From Coenobita brevimanus (lineage: Eukaryota > Arthropoda > Malacostraca > Decapoda > Coenobitidae), in assembly GCA_032717465.1 (NCBI GenBank), contig CM064669.1:50184694-50248693 (forward strand): 64,000 nt of DNA, read 5' to 3'. Positions 36,701 to 46,344 of the stretch are shown here, one piece after another (the first letter of the stretch is position 1; every line of letters starts with the position of its first letter). The translations under genes and the position numbers were made by a program. The notes beneath the pieces were generated by a model. That model was not told the DNA's origin. It searched no databases and saw only the letters and a list, made by a program, of their open reading frames with translations.

Positions 36701-37333
36701 GAAAGATTAACAGGCTATAGTGTTTCATCGCCGGTGTCCTTAAAATAGGTCATAACCATTCATTTTTAAATGATGCAATATAGCCTAATCTCTGGGGAAC
36801 TGTGAAATAAGACTTTCTAACAGTAAATTGGTTATCACAATCCATCTAGTTATGTAATACCAAACTGATTACTGATGCAGGATTGTCTACTGAACAGGTG
36901 CTCTCAAAACAGTGACTCAATCTTGCTTTAGTCATGGCAAAACCTGTTATATGTCAACATGAACATAACAAGGCTTGCCAATACCCTTAATTACACTATA
37001 AGGAGCATCATAATTGCAACAAGCTTAGGGTCTCCCTCCTTACTGCTATTGTTAGCATGTTAAAATTATCGTCTGGAATGTATAACCGGTGGGAATTTTT
37101 TACGTTAACTCATCCCTCCACTTTTGCTTTGACCTCCGCTTTTCCTCGCAAATTTGAAAAGAAGATGTCAGAGAACAGAACTAAAACCATGGGGCCTCTA
37201 TCGGCCAAACTTAAAAAAATACGCACCGGTGCACCTTTCACTTGTGCTACTTCTTCACTCACCTCATCAAATAATCCCTGAACTCTTTACTTTTCAGGTG
37301 GTCAATGCCTTTCTTTATCAGTGCTCCCGCCAT
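27615..37333 (-). CDS. MPC1: Mitochondrial pyruvate carrier subunit 1, complete 4-exon gene
   Basis: One half of the MPC1/MPC2 heterodimer that moves pyruvate across the inner mitochondrial membrane. Coding exons in transcript order: 37333-37263, 32947-32847, 29425-29316, 27701-27615; 369 nt, 122 aa plus stop, all phases consistent and all introns GT-AG. Family landmarks: MAGAL start and KEFRDYLM amphipathic helix (about residues 16-23), [14 protein letters not shown] (24-37, first membrane segment), [17 protein letters not shown] leading into the second segment, [12 protein letters not shown] loop (residues 66-77), and [17 protein letters not shown] (78-94, third segment). The C-terminus is longer than usual and rich in Lys/Ala. 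MPC2 is not in the window. Introns of 4.3, 3.4 and 1.6 kb hold LINE and SINE copies. Confidence 0.97.
27925..28290 (+). mobile_element. SINE B, near full-length
   Basis: Same order of modules as the 9.2-kb copy. The A-box-like stretch TAGTGGTTTAGTGGG (28072-28086) and GGTTTATATCC (28122-28132) are about 45 bp apart, as in tRNA-derived SINEs. Ends in GATGAATGAATGATG and (TA)n. Confidence 0.75.
28311..28340 (-). mobile_element. Minimal LINE A / SINE tail remnant
   Basis: ATTGCCAGACGCCATAATCC plus CATACGGGG: a 30-bp scrap of the shared 3' end, embedded in (TA)n. Confidence 0.55.
28895..28975 (-). mobile_element. SINE B 3' end in MPC1 intron 3
   Basis: (ATCC)n, AATCCTACACTGCCCCACAA, AGCCCGGGGCTATGCAAGTT, GGTCCTGAC. 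Minus orientation. Confidence 0.75.
29316..29425 (-). CDS. MPC1: MPC1 coding exon 3
   Basis: Acceptor TCTCTTACAG, donor GTAGGA. With the carried base it encodes [20 protein letters not shown] and [17 protein letters not shown], ending in phase 0. Confidence 0.97.
29455..29600 (-). mobile_element. SINE-like repeat beside MPC1 exon 3
   Basis: CTCCTGCAGTCGTCCATCCT, TTGGGGGACAGGGAGGGAAC and TATATCAGTGCTACTATGTG. Its end lies about 30 bp upstream of the exon 3 acceptor. Confidence 0.6.
29755..30095. repeat. Purine-rich (GA/GGA) tract downstream of MPC1 exon 2, in intron 2
   Basis: Strongly asymmetric A/G on the plus strand. Several open frames on both strands (Ser/Leu/Phe-rich) are composition artefacts. 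Confidence 0.85.
30555..30870 (-). pseudogene. LINE family C 3' fragment in MPC1 intron 2
   Basis: Contains CTCTATTCAGTCCCTTA and the same 3' coding block (Val-Arg-Gly-rich region, CACACCCAGCTGTCATCC) as the 31.4-kb copy, in more decayed form. Two separate tails about 0.9 kb apart mean two insertions or a local duplication. Confidence 0.7.
31117..31195 (-). mobile_element. MPC1: LINE family A tail fragment in MPC1 intron 2
   Basis: (CTAT)n, TTGCCAGATGCCTTAATCC and AACTGCCTCCATGT: only the last 80 bp of the element. Confidence 0.7.
31430..32480 (-). pseudogene. LINE family C reverse-transcriptase fragment in MPC1 intron 2
   Basis: Three overlapping frames, joined only by frameshifts, carry one decayed element. 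From the 5' side: [24 protein letters not shown] degenerated to [19 protein letters not shown], a Cys-rich [30 protein letters not shown] insert (32130-32215), [32 protein letters not shown], and [20 protein letters not shown] at the end. The altered catalytic site and frameshifts show it is dead. Confidence 0.85.
32847..32947 (-). CDS. MPC1: MPC1 coding exon 2
   Basis: Acceptor TTTTGTTTTGCAG, donor GTAAGT. Encodes [20 protein letters not shown] and [14 protein letters not shown] plus one base. The [11 protein letters not shown] block is diagnostic of MPC1. Confidence 0.97.
33293..34433 (-). mobile_element. LINE family A, recent 5'-truncated insertion
   Basis: Flanked by a perfect 12-bp target duplication TTAAGTGTACTC (33281-33292 and 34434-34445). 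The left end on the plus strand is (TATC)n, i.e. a (GATA)n tail at the 3' end of the minus-strand element, after a 3' UTR of only about 20 nt. Lies in MPC1 intron 1, same strand as the gene. The intact frame and perfect duplication indicate a young insertion. Confidence 0.92.
33319..34428 (-). CDS. LINE family A reverse transcriptase, C-terminal 369 codons
   Basis: Uninterrupted frame starting inside the reverse-transcriptase domain. Visible: [17 protein letters not shown] (residues 5-21), [18 protein letters not shown] (63-80), the catalytic FADD (111-114), FKYLGS (176-181), a C-terminal [10 protein letters not shown] (294-303) and [17 protein letters not shown], ending CGHPLRD. The fingers region and any endonuclease domain are missing because the copy is 5'-truncated. 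It is a non-LTR retrotransposon; I cannot place the clade. Confidence 0.9.
   Translation of the reverse strand: MYAAFMDLEKAYDRIDRQGMWKVLRIYGVEGKLLSAVKSMYEGARATVRVDGELSEFFDLNVGLKQGCVMSPWLFNIYMDGVVKEVQGRAVDVGVALMNEGEIWKLPVLLFADDTVLLSEDEWELQGLVNEFGTVCRRRNLKVNVNKSKVMVFERNEVTECGVRLDVEDMENVSAFKYLGSVMSKDGTLGDEVRERVQQGRKVVGTLKAVMRNREVSMEVKKSLLDGIVIPTLMYGSEVWTLQEGNKSRVRAVEMSYLRGACGVTWRDRLTNEEVKERCGVDVDVIEKIRRNTLRWFGHVERMEDERLTKRVYVGEVEGGRGRGRPRMRWRDGVERYMREGGVSWEEGSQMVGDRVTWRRFVCGHPLRD
34446..37262. other. MPC1: MPC1 intron 1, remainder
   Basis: AT-rich, with poly(A) at 34740-34762 and a CCTAA-rich degenerate patch at 35870-35995. No further coding pattern. Confidence 0.6.
37263..37333 (-). CDS. MPC1: MPC1 coding exon 1
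   Basis: ATG at 37333-37331 in the context ACACGATGGCGG. Encodes [20 protein letters not shown] and YLM plus two bases of the split Ser codon, then a consensus donor GTGAGT. The 71-nt coding part is too short to show as a long open frame and was found from the protein pattern. Confidence 0.95.
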
Positions 37334-37445
37334 CGTGTCTGTTTTCACCCCTACTGATGGTAAATAGCGACACAGGGAATGATTAGCCCTTCCTCCCAGA
37401 CGTTTTGTTTACCAATTGACCATCAGCTGACGGCACCTTGGCTCC
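37334..37445 (-). promoter_or_regulatory. MPC1: MPC1 5' UTR / proximal promoter
   Basis: GC-richer sequence directly upstream of the MPC1 ATG. It contains CCATCAGCTGACGG (plus orientation, 37420-37433), which resembles the AWCAGCTGWT core-promoter E-box known from insects. No TATA box is visible, as expected for a housekeeping gene. The transcription start is not resolved. Confidence 0.45.
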
Positions 37446-38164
37446 TCCTGCCGTGTTGCCATGTCTCAGCCTACGAACATAACATTTTTCCTACAAGCTA
37501 AGATAATTTTGTCTGACGACTTTTTTGGTATACATGAAACACCGTACTAATTTTCGCAGAAGCAAAAACATTCGTATTTTTCTGTGCTGTTTTAAGTGAC
37601 AAAGTGCGCCCCATGCATATGAGTACGCCCAACAGAAAGCACATTCAAGTTCTGCTTTCACCTTGTGAGCATACCTTACACCAAGAAGTAGTTGAACTCA
37701 ATATAAGACTTTTATCTCATTCGGCCTTTTTACAACACTGTTTCATTATTTAAAAAAAAAAAAAAAAAAATGGTTACCCTCAGTACACGGGAAAGATGAT
37801 GATGAAAGGCTTCAGCTAAATCGTTTACTGTGATGGTTGGGACTTACTAGAAAACTTGTCAACTTCATTATAACAATCTTAAGCCTCATTATATTGCTTG
37901 AAGGAAAAATTCGTCAGGCTTTTTGAATGAAATTCCATCTCCTCTACCGGTATTTGGGGGAAATGTACAGGACCTCTTACACTTTGGCCTCAAAAGCTGC
38001 AAAAAAAATCCTGTGGTGAAAATAAGATATTCTACTACATACTACTCTGTACCATGGGTGCAGCCAAAGGAAGGGGGGGAGGGGTAAACATCCACCTCGC
38101 TTTCTATAAGATGAACGGGAACGTACTCATTTAGTCAATTATTTATATTTGTATTTACTCACAG

Positions 38165-39027
38165 TGAATGCAGAGAGACTGGAATTGGTGAGAGAGTTCA
38201 AATACCTGGTACAGTGATGGAAAAGAGAGGAAAACATGCAAAAGAAGTGGAAAGTAGGGGGACACAAGGAAGGAAAGTAGCTGGTGCTATGAGGGATTTG
38301 ATATGAAACAGAGGCTTGAGTGTTGCGGGCTGCACGAGGCCTACATGAAGGAGTGTTAGTGCCAACTTTAACATATGGATGTGAGACTTATAGTGTGGCA
38401 TGAAAATGAAAAGTCGAGTGAAAGCAGTGGAGATGGGACTGCTGAGGAATGTATGTGGAATACAGAGCGTGGATAGGATACGAAATGTGATTCGTGAAAG
38501 ATGGGGAATGAGGTAGACTATGGACACCAGAATCGAAGACAGTGCACTGAGATGGTATGGTCATGTGGAGAGAATGGATAACAATAGTGGTGAAAAAGGT
38601 ATACCTGTGCGAATTTGAAGGAGGGAGGAGGCAAGGTAGGCCAAGGAGAAGGTGGAAGGATATGGTGGATAAGTGTGTGAGGAAGAGCTCTAGGTATGGA
38701 AGTCGGTGGCTAGGGAACTGACAAAGAGATCAAGCCAGCTGGATGAATGTTGTGAAAAGTGAATGATTAGGGATTTGAAACCCCTTTTTAACGTGACAGC
38801 GTCTGGACTGAATCTATCGGATACGTTTATGTGGAGCTACAGAACGTGATGAAAGTTTTTGAAGTATCTGATTGAGCCAGGGTTCCGGGGGGGCTTGAAT
38901 GATGAGTGAACGGAAGCGTGGCCCATTGGAGTGGGCAAACTTGGGCTGTCTGGACACTGCTACTCCTCACCCTGCCCAAGGGTGTGAAAAGAGGTCCACA
39001 TGATGATGATGATGATGATGATGATGT
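38165..39027 (+). pseudogene. LINE family B reverse-transcriptase relic
   Basis: Opposite-strand copy of the same family: fragments [20 protein letters not shown] and GRRQGRPRRRWKDMVDKCV are readable across several frameshifts and stops. It ends with the family 3' sequence (CACCCTGCCCAAGG...GAGGTCCACATG) and a clean (ATG)n tail at 39001-39026. Decayed, no function expected. Confidence 0.85.
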
Positions 39028-39289
39028 ATTTACTAATTCAGCTCTTAACCACTGATTCCTGGGCTGCTTCCTCTACTATTTATCAGTAGATGTACTTCAT
39101 ATTTATCTACATACTATAATAATACTTTCCAAGAAATTGTGTCTCAAGAATTATGACGACCAAATTTAAGACACCCTCTCTCAGCAAAATTGTGGCTGCT
39201 TCCCTGACTTGTACGGTTAAGAATATGTGGCCAATTTTACGTGGCCAAATTACACTTATAGCCTAGAACATGTTGCCGTATGTACCGAA

Positions 39290-39500
39290 GTGCCATAACT
39301 TGGTGTTGGAGTAAGGACACCTTCATGTGGTGGCATTGATACAACTGCAGCTCCACTATCCGGTTATACAGACGTCCCTCATCTCCCTCCCTATCCCTCG
39401 AAAGGACGATGGTGGACTGCAGGAGGAGGAAAACTTCAGCCTGCAGTCCACTGGGTTCACCAATCACATGAACCTGGGGCTACAACAACTACTACTAATA
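39290..39500 (+). mobile_element. SINE-like repeat with ACT-rich tail
   Basis: ATGTGGTGGCATTGATACAA, CCGGTTATACAGACGTCCCT, GGACGATGGTGGACTGCAGG, CCTGGGGCTACAACAACTAC. Related copies: 17330-17530 (PDXK intron 2, plus), 11445-11590 (minus), 29455-29600 (minus, at the MPC1 exon 3 acceptor side), 46425-46580 (minus). Confidence 0.65.
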
Positions 39501-39540
39501 TAATAACACGTTAGAAAAAAAAAAAGTTATGTGAACACTA

Positions 39541-39745
39541 TACTCATTTACGCTAACTTGGCTTAAAACTGACATCTCATCATCTAATACCGAGTTGTAA
39601 TAGATTAACACTCGAGAATGGTGCTAGTCACGAAGAAGTGCTCCGGAGAGGGTGCAGAGCCGTAGTACTGCCTCTGCCAAAAAAGCTGCGAGAAATTAGC
39701 TACAAAAAGAAGAAAATCTGGTTCATATCAGTGTAAAATATCTAT
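39541..39745 (+). mobile_element. Family D repeat
   Basis: TAACTTGGCTTAAAACTGAC, AGATTAACACTCGAGAATGG and CTAGTCACGAAGAAGTGCTC, then GAAGAAAATCTGG. Confidence 0.65.
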
Positions 39746-39759
39746 AGTTAAATTGGCCC

Positions 39760-39765
39760 TCTCTC

Positions 39766-39802
<37 letters not shown>

Positions 39803-39973
39803 TCACTTTCACTCGCCGTTCAGTTTGTCGTTTTTTTTTTTTTCGTCATACCCAAGGATTTCCACTTTCTCTGTTCATCACATTAATTCCTTGTTATTTT
39901 TTTCGCCTCTTTTCAGTAGTCGCGGCATTAATTTCAGTTTTCCCTGCTTCTTTTGCGTCGTCTTTCAGCTTTA

Positions 39974-40014
<41 letters not shown>

Positions 40015-40430
40015 GCCATCATCATCATAATCATAACCATCATCCTCTTCATCATCATCATAATCGTCACCACCACCATTATCATATCATCATCATCACC
40101 CCCATCACCACCACCATTATCATATCATAATCACCCCCACCATCACCATCACCATCACCATCATCATCATCATCATTACCACCACCACCATTATCATATC
40201 ATCATAATCATCACCCCCACCATCACCATCACCATCATCATCATCATCACCACCACCACCACCATTATCATATCATAATCATCACCCCCACCATCACCAT
40301 CATCATCATCATCATCACCACCACCACCACCACCATTATATCACCATCATAATCATCACCCCCCCCCACCACCACCACCACAATCACCACCACCATCATC
40401 ATCATCACCATCACCATCCTTCACTCTAGC
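39760..40430. repeat. Microsatellite cluster (CT)n, (ATT)n, (ATC/ACC)n
   Basis: (CT)n at 39760-39799, poly(T) 39832-39842, (ATT)n at 39974-40008, then 400 bp of ATC/ACC with CACCCCCACCATCACC modules repeated about four times at 50-80 bp spacing. Confidence 0.93.
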
Positions 40431-40540
40431 AACATACTCAATTTTTTTTTCTTTCTGCAACTAGGCGACTTTTTCTAACTCTGGGTACATGGAATTAAAT
40501 AAACCTTAGGACAGTGGTTAGAATCTCCTTGGTTACTAGA

Positions 40541-40765
40541 CTGTTCTCCCTCTAATTTGGCCTAAAATTTCCAGCTCTCCATCTTGAAGGTGGAGTCGGA
40601 ACAAAAGATTAACACTAGGATATGATGCTAGTCACGAAGAAGTGCCGTGGGATGGATGCAGAGCTGTGGTACTGTCTTTTTCTGCGACTGAATTACGTGA
40701 AATAAGCTTCAAAAGGACGAAAATCTGGGCCAAGTTATGGTAAAAGGAGTAGAGTTGAATTTAGG
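40541..40765 (+). mobile_element. Family D repeat (uninterrupted copy)
   Basis: TTGGCCTAAAATTTCCAGCT, AGATTAACACTAGGATATGA, TGCTAGTCACGAAGAAGTGC, AAAATCTGGGCCAAGTTATG, then GGTAAAAGGAGT. A SINE or MITE-like unit of about 220 bp; no terminal inverted repeats or tail seen. Confidence 0.7.
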
Positions 40766-40791
40766 GATCTTTGTTAGGCTAAAGAAATGTA

Positions 40792-40792
<1 letters not shown>

Positions 40793-40877
<85 letters not shown>
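40793..40877. repeat. (CT)n-(CA)n compound microsatellite
   Basis: About 34 CT units and then eight CA units. Confidence 0.97.
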
Positions 40878-41199
40878 ACAAAGACCAAAAACTGAAAGCA
40901 TAATGGAGATAAATGTGCGGCGAGAAAACAGAAAATGTAAACAAATGGGAAATGAGAAGGAGCGTTAAGAAACAGAAATATAAATAAATAATGAACAATG
41001 GAAAGAAAACTGAAAAGTGAGGAAATTGTAGGCGAAGAAAGAAGGGAAATGTAAGTGGAGATTGAGGAGTCCCAACACGCACGACAGGCGAAAGTCACCG
41101 TCCACAACGCAAACAGGAATTAACCAAGACATCTCCACAGCACGACCAAGCATGATGCGAAGAGGCGAGGCGGCACTGAGGACATGAAGGCGGTCACTA

Positions 41200-41225
41200 A
41201 GTGGTCATGAAGGGGAGGAATTTAT

Positions 41226-41289
<64 letters not shown>

Positions 41290-41343
41290 TGGGATTGAGG
41301 AGACGATGAAGGTCACTCACTAAGACGGTCATAGAAGAGAGGA

Positions 41344-41379
<36 letters not shown>

Positions 41380-41433
41380 CGGGATTGAGGAGACGATGAA
41401 GGTCACTCACTAAGGCGGTCATAGAAGAGAGGA

Positions 41434-41475
<42 letters not shown>
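41200..41475. repeat. (CA)n alternating with a 60-bp spacer, 3 cassettes
   Basis: Long (CA)n tracts separated by near-identical spacers (GGGATTGAGGAGACGATGAA, GGTCACTCACTAA, GGTCATAGAAGAGAGGAATT). A more diverged spacer precedes the first tract. Spacer plus microsatellite was duplicated as one unit. Confidence 0.92.
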
Positions 41476-41579
41476 CACCTCGTCCCTTTCTAGCAAAAAC
41501 ATCTTAACTACTAGACAAATTATCCTTAAGTTACTATGATTCTGCTGCTAATATTGCAAAAAATAATCCTATACTCCTT

Positions 41580-41790
41580 TCACTCATACTTGGTCTAAAA
41601 TTGCCATCCTTCTATCCTGACGGCTGAGGTGTGGCAGTGAATTAACGCTAGAATATGGCGCTAGTCACGAAGAAGTGCTGTGGAAAGGGTGTGGGGACAA
41701 AGTACTGTTTTTTCCGCCACAGAGCTTCGTGAAATAAGCTGCAAAAAGATGAAATAAAAGGAGTACAGTTGCAAAAGGGTGTAAGTCTTG
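41580..41790 (+). mobile_element. Family D repeat
   Basis: TTGGTCTAAAATTGCCATCC, GAATTAACGCTAGAATATGG and CGCTAGTCACGAAGAAGTGC match the 40.5-kb copy in the same order; 3' part shortened. Confidence 0.7.
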
Positions 41791-41813
41791 CAGATCATTT
41801 CATAATTAATTTG

Positions 41814-41960
41814 TCTATCTATCTATCTACAGCCAAACGCCTTAATCCTGTAAGGGGTGGCAATTAACAAATCGCCTCCATGTCGCCCTGTCCCCTGCCA
41901 CTTCTCTGCCCCACCCCCAACTTACACCTCCTCTTTCATGTACCTCTCGACTCCAAAACT
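41814..41960 (-). mobile_element. LINE family A 3' end fragment
   Basis: Tail (CTAT)n, then GCCAAACGCCTTAATCC, the GGGGTGGC block and degraded coding sequence for the CGHP end. About 150 bp, intergenic. Confidence 0.75.
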
Positions 41961-42059
41961 ATGCCTTATCGAACTTTCTTAAGTGGTTTAGTTCCGTCAT
42001 ATGTAAACAAATTTATTACACCTCCCTCTCTAAGTTACATAATCTCAGTGCTAACCTAC

Positions 42060-42217
42060 TCTGTCGTGTCTTTTTTCCCCCCCTTTCTCCTTCCGTGTCG
42101 CCCCCATCACCACCACTTTCCCGCCAAATCTCTGCAACCAAATCTCTATAATCTTCTTCATCCCTTTCTTTCCATGTTTTCCTTCCTCCCCTCTATTATT
42201 TTCCCTTTAAATTTCAG

Positions 42218-42292
<75 letters not shown>

Positions 42293-42540
42293 ACCTTCCC
42301 GCCAAGACTCAACCTTCTTTTCATATTTCTTCATCCTTTCTCTCCTTCCATTTTCCGTCTCCCTTTCTCCTTCAATTTATTTCTGTTTTCACCTCTTTCC
42401 TTCCACATTTTTCTTTCCCAACATTTGTATTTCGTTCCCCTCTCTCCCATTTTTTTTTTTCTTTTGTTCTTCCATATTTTTCTTCCCCTCTCTCCTTTCA
42501 CGTCTTCTCTCCTCTCCCCTCCATCACTTTCCCGCCAAAT
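42060..42540. repeat. Pyrimidine tract with (CT)n
   Basis: (CT)33 at about 42223-42289, inside C/T-rich DNA in which a CACTTTCCCGCCAAATCTCT word appears three times (42110, 42290, 42527). Confidence 0.85.
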
Positions 42541-42976
42541 CTCTGACGCCATGATTTATTTTAGTCACACTCGAATGACACAATCTTGAATAATTTCCCT
42601 CTCACCATGACTCAGTATTTACACTCCCGTCGCCTGTGATTCTGCCCTTTCTCTCCCTCCATCTCATTTCCTTCTTATTCACTTATCATTCTGCTCATTT
42701 ATGTTTATTTTTACGTCTGTACCGTCATGGTGGCTTTCTACTCCTACTGCCTCTCGCTGTCTCGTCTCTTTTGTTGATTTTTTTATTGTCCTCCACATTT
42801 CTGCTTCTCACTCTTCATTAGCATATTTACTACCTCAAAAAATCGCATCATCAGCCTATTTTTTGCAACCTCTCTCTCTCTCTCACGCAAGCCGAATATC
42901 GCAGAATGAACGTTACCTCTGTTATCCACTGTTTTCTCTGGAGCTTGGTGCTGGTGAGAGCGGACTGTCATAATGG

Positions 42977-43205
42977 TCTATCTATCTATTTATCTATCTA
43001 CCTATTGCCAGACGCCATAATCCCGTTAAGCGGTGGCAGTTTGTCTCTGAATTAGTTGTTTTAAGGGGGAGGGCACTAACTCTCCGCCAACCCACCTGCT
43101 GACATGTAGGGAACACGTATGAGTTGGTTACATGGTTACCACCCACCACAATAAATGGTTTCCTAGCTTACAGGAAACCATTTGGCTTGTCATTCAATGT
43201 AAAAT
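42977..43205 (-). mobile_element. SINE with LINE A-type tail and a non-5S head
   Basis: Same 3' end (ATTGCCAGACGCCATAATCC) and body (TTAGTTGTTTTAAGGGGGAG...CACTAACTCTCCGCCAAC) as the 5S-headed SINE. Its 5' half instead matches the 5' part of the SINE B copies (GGTTTCCTGT...GGAAACCATT and GACAAGCC). A chimeric or modular SINE with a (GATA)n tail. Confidence 0.75.
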
Positions 43206-44633
43206 CACCAGAAAAGGAAAGAAGAGTGAAAAAAAAGTGACAGGAAAGATGGGGGAAACAGAGACGCAGGCAGACAGAGAAACAGAATGAGAACGGTGAA
43301 GAAGTGGGCAGCCCTAAATCAAATGAGTACTAAATGGTATATAACGTAAATACAAACAAAATAGGACCCCTTGGAGAACGATTAATTGTTTATCTTAGTG
43401 TCAAAATGAAATTGATATCCGAAATAACTTACACTGCTCCCGGGGCGACATGAAAAATGATGTTCCTAGTAAACATCGTCGCAGGCAAGTCAACGCACTG
43501 GGCTGCACTGTGGATTGCGTAGGACACTGTAGCACTTCTTTTAAAAAGTTCATTGTGTATGTTTCTCCTCATTTATTGGTTATTTTGTTATGATATCACC
43601 ACAGTTTGCAGCAGTGTATGGATTATTTTTTTACTTAATTTGTTTTTACTTCCTCTGTCCACCTCGTTAAAAAAAAAAAAAAAAGTTACATACATGGTTA
43701 TCATGGCGTAAAAGACAAAATAAGTTGCTCAGGAAAATGCACCACGAAGTCTCAGTGACATGGAGAATAAGACAAGCTAAGAAGGATTGCAGCTGGGTGT
43801 TTGGTTTGCCGCGTACAGGGGTGACGGCATTCGATCTGACAAGAAGAAGAAGAGATCCCTAGTCTCATGGGGCAGGCGGCAGTAGTTCGTCTTTTACTCA
43901 TTTTTTTCCAAGCTCGATTTCACTAACTCTTTCTGCCCTTCCCGTGCCGGAAGTTTTTATTTATTTATTTTTTTTTTTATAGATGAACAGAAGGAAAAAT
44001 AAACTAATAAATCAACTGGTTCTTTCACACACAAATCCCACGGTGTCTTGGTCAAGTTCGGTTCACTATATTAAATCGAGGCATAATTAATATAATGTAT
44101 CCGAAGAGTTACTCGTTACTCCCAGTCCTTCACGCATGCAACGGGTCAACTCTGGTACTGCCTTCCTCTGTCTGTATTTCCTACTGCCTAGGACCTCCTG
44201 TCTTTTAAACGCAGTGTGTCCGGGCATCTCGAAATGAACGGATCTTGAATTTGTCTTTTATTTATTTTTTTCTTGAAGGGAACAATATTGCACATTTCTA
44301 GCCTTCGGTCCTCCTAGCATAAAAAATACCTATTCTGTTTTCCTCTTTCCACGTCCTCTTCCTGTACAGAATATCACGTCTAAACCCACGACCAATCAAG
44401 CCACATATTCCAAACGCAGGGGGTCCCATCTCTATCTGTGGCTGACTGAAACCGCTTACTGATTCAGACGGGATGCCTTTCAACTGTTTTATCTTTTGGC
44501 GACTCAATGGAAAACAGGTTCTCAGGCAGGACTTTTCATTGGGGGTGAGGTGCGTGACGGACTGGAGTTAAAATAATGACTAGGGAACCACTGCCAAGGA
44601 TGGGGTATGAGTCCTGTCCTATCCCAACTCCCT

Positions 44634-44671
<38 letters not shown>

Positions 44672-45149
44672 ACAAGATGATGCGTTTTCTTATACTTGAA
44701 CACATGGACTGTAGGTAGCGAACTTTTTTTTTCTAATTAGGCTCTGGGTACTTCAAGTCGACCTAAAAATAATGGCGACAGTTCTTCTCATACTTCTCAT
44801 ATAATTGCTCTCAAATTTCCACCCAGGCAGGATCTACACGTCAGCTGGTACATGAGGGTGGCTGGATGTCCCTACCTAAGCTTGGTTAGGTGATCAACTC
44901 TATTTAACGATATCTATGACGGGTATATGTCGGGAGAAGAAAGGGATGGTGGTACAGTGTCCTGATTAGGTCGTATTGCCCTGCGCGTGAAAGCCTGCGC
45001 CAACACACAACACCCCCGCCATTACAGAAGGGCGACACACCACCACACACATAACACAATCGCCACACAAACATTACCAATCCCTCTTCTACAACATCCC
45101 ACCTCCAGGCAATCCAACACTCGCAAGGAAGAAGGGGGTTGAAGTAGAC
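43206..45149. other. Intergenic, no gene recognised
   Basis: Poly(A) at 43669-43684, (CT)n at 44640-44666. The minus strand at 44298-44507 is open for 70 codons but shows no known motif and is left uncalled. Confidence 0.5.
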
Positions 45150-45255
45150 TGGGGAAATAGGGAGTCTCGATTCCCTAGAGTTACTGGGGAAATAGGGAGT
45201 TTGGATTCCCTAGAGTTACTGGGGAAATAAGGAGTCTGGATTCCCTAGACTTTCT
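45150..45255. repeat. 35-bp tandem repeat, 3 units
   Basis: ACTGGGGAAATAGGGAGTCT + GGATTCCCTAGAGTT, three units with few changes. Confidence 0.9.
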
Positions 45256-45614
45256 TATTCCTTTCAGCTCGAGTACGCCATTCGCTGGTACCAGACGATT
45301 TTATTCAGTTTAGGAAGGCACGATGGCAGTGAAGGGGTTGATGAAGGCTGTATGCAACCCGTCCAAATCATTTCTTTTTCCTTTGGCTGAAGAGAACTGT
45401 GGGGAGTTAGCAAGAAGAAATAAGTCACTGGATGAAGACTAAGGGATGGACCACAGGGATGGGATACGCGAATATTTACGATTGATTCTCTGCCGTAGCT
45501 TGGAAATGTTCTTGCAGGAGGGACAAGGATGGAGAAGGGCCAAGTCTTCCCGTATCCCTTGTTCATCCTATAGAAAAAAGCAAAATCTCAGCTTCTAAGG
45601 TACCAACAGTCGGC

Positions 45615-45850
45615 TCTCTGGCAACTACACTCCTTTCACCTTAACTTGGCCCAGGTATTCGTCCTTTTGTAGCTCATTTCACGTAGCTCAGTGGCAGAAT
45701 AGGACAATACCACGGCCCTACATCCTTTCCATAGCACTTCTTCGTGACTCGTATCATATTCTGGCGTTAATATATGTTGTAAATCAGTATACTACATGAA
45801 GAGTGGACAATTTTAGGCCACGTTAAAGTAAAATGAGTGTAGGACTATTG
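45615..45850 (-). mobile_element. Family D repeat
   Basis: Reverse complement of the family: CACCTTAACTTGGCCCAGGT, CCATAGCACTTCTTCGTGAC, ATATTCTGGCGTTAATATAT. Confidence 0.7.
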
Positions 45851-45932
45851 TTTCTAGCTGACCTACAAGTCTCTGATTAAACAATATATAAAGATGCTAT
45901 TTAGTTTTTATCATACTATTTCAAACGTGGCT

Positions 45933-45936
<4 letters not shown>

Positions 45937-46001
<65 letters not shown>
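45937..46001. repeat. (CT)n microsatellite
   Basis: About 31 uninterrupted CT units. Confidence 0.97.
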
Positions 46002-46003
<2 letters not shown>

Positions 46004-46305
46004 ATGGCTTTAAAACACATCAATAACACCTTTATCAGCTGCTCTCCTAAGTGCCACATCTCTTCACACGTCACCCCTTCGGCGCTAATACCCACCGTCC
46101 ATCGTAAATAGATGCTAGGGCGGGTAGGATGTCAACTAAAGCTTTATTAATATCATCATCAAGTTATTTTCCTGCATCATATATGGGGTGCTTCTGGTGA
46201 GGACCCCTTTCGCGCATGCCACTGATATAACGTATTTGTGGTTTAGGTTGCGGCCACACAGCAAGCGTGCAGGTGTGGGTGGCTGTAGGTGACAAGTTTT
46301 GTATC

Positions 46306-46306
46306 A

Positions 46307-46344
<38 letters not shown>

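Noticed and set aside
44298..44507. 70-codon minus-strand frame as a possible exon
   Set aside because: No recognisable family and no convincing paired splice sites.
45680..45705. tRNA A-box-like GTAGCTCAGTGGCAGA
   Set aside because: No cloverleaf or B box at the right distance, and the other family D copies lack it.
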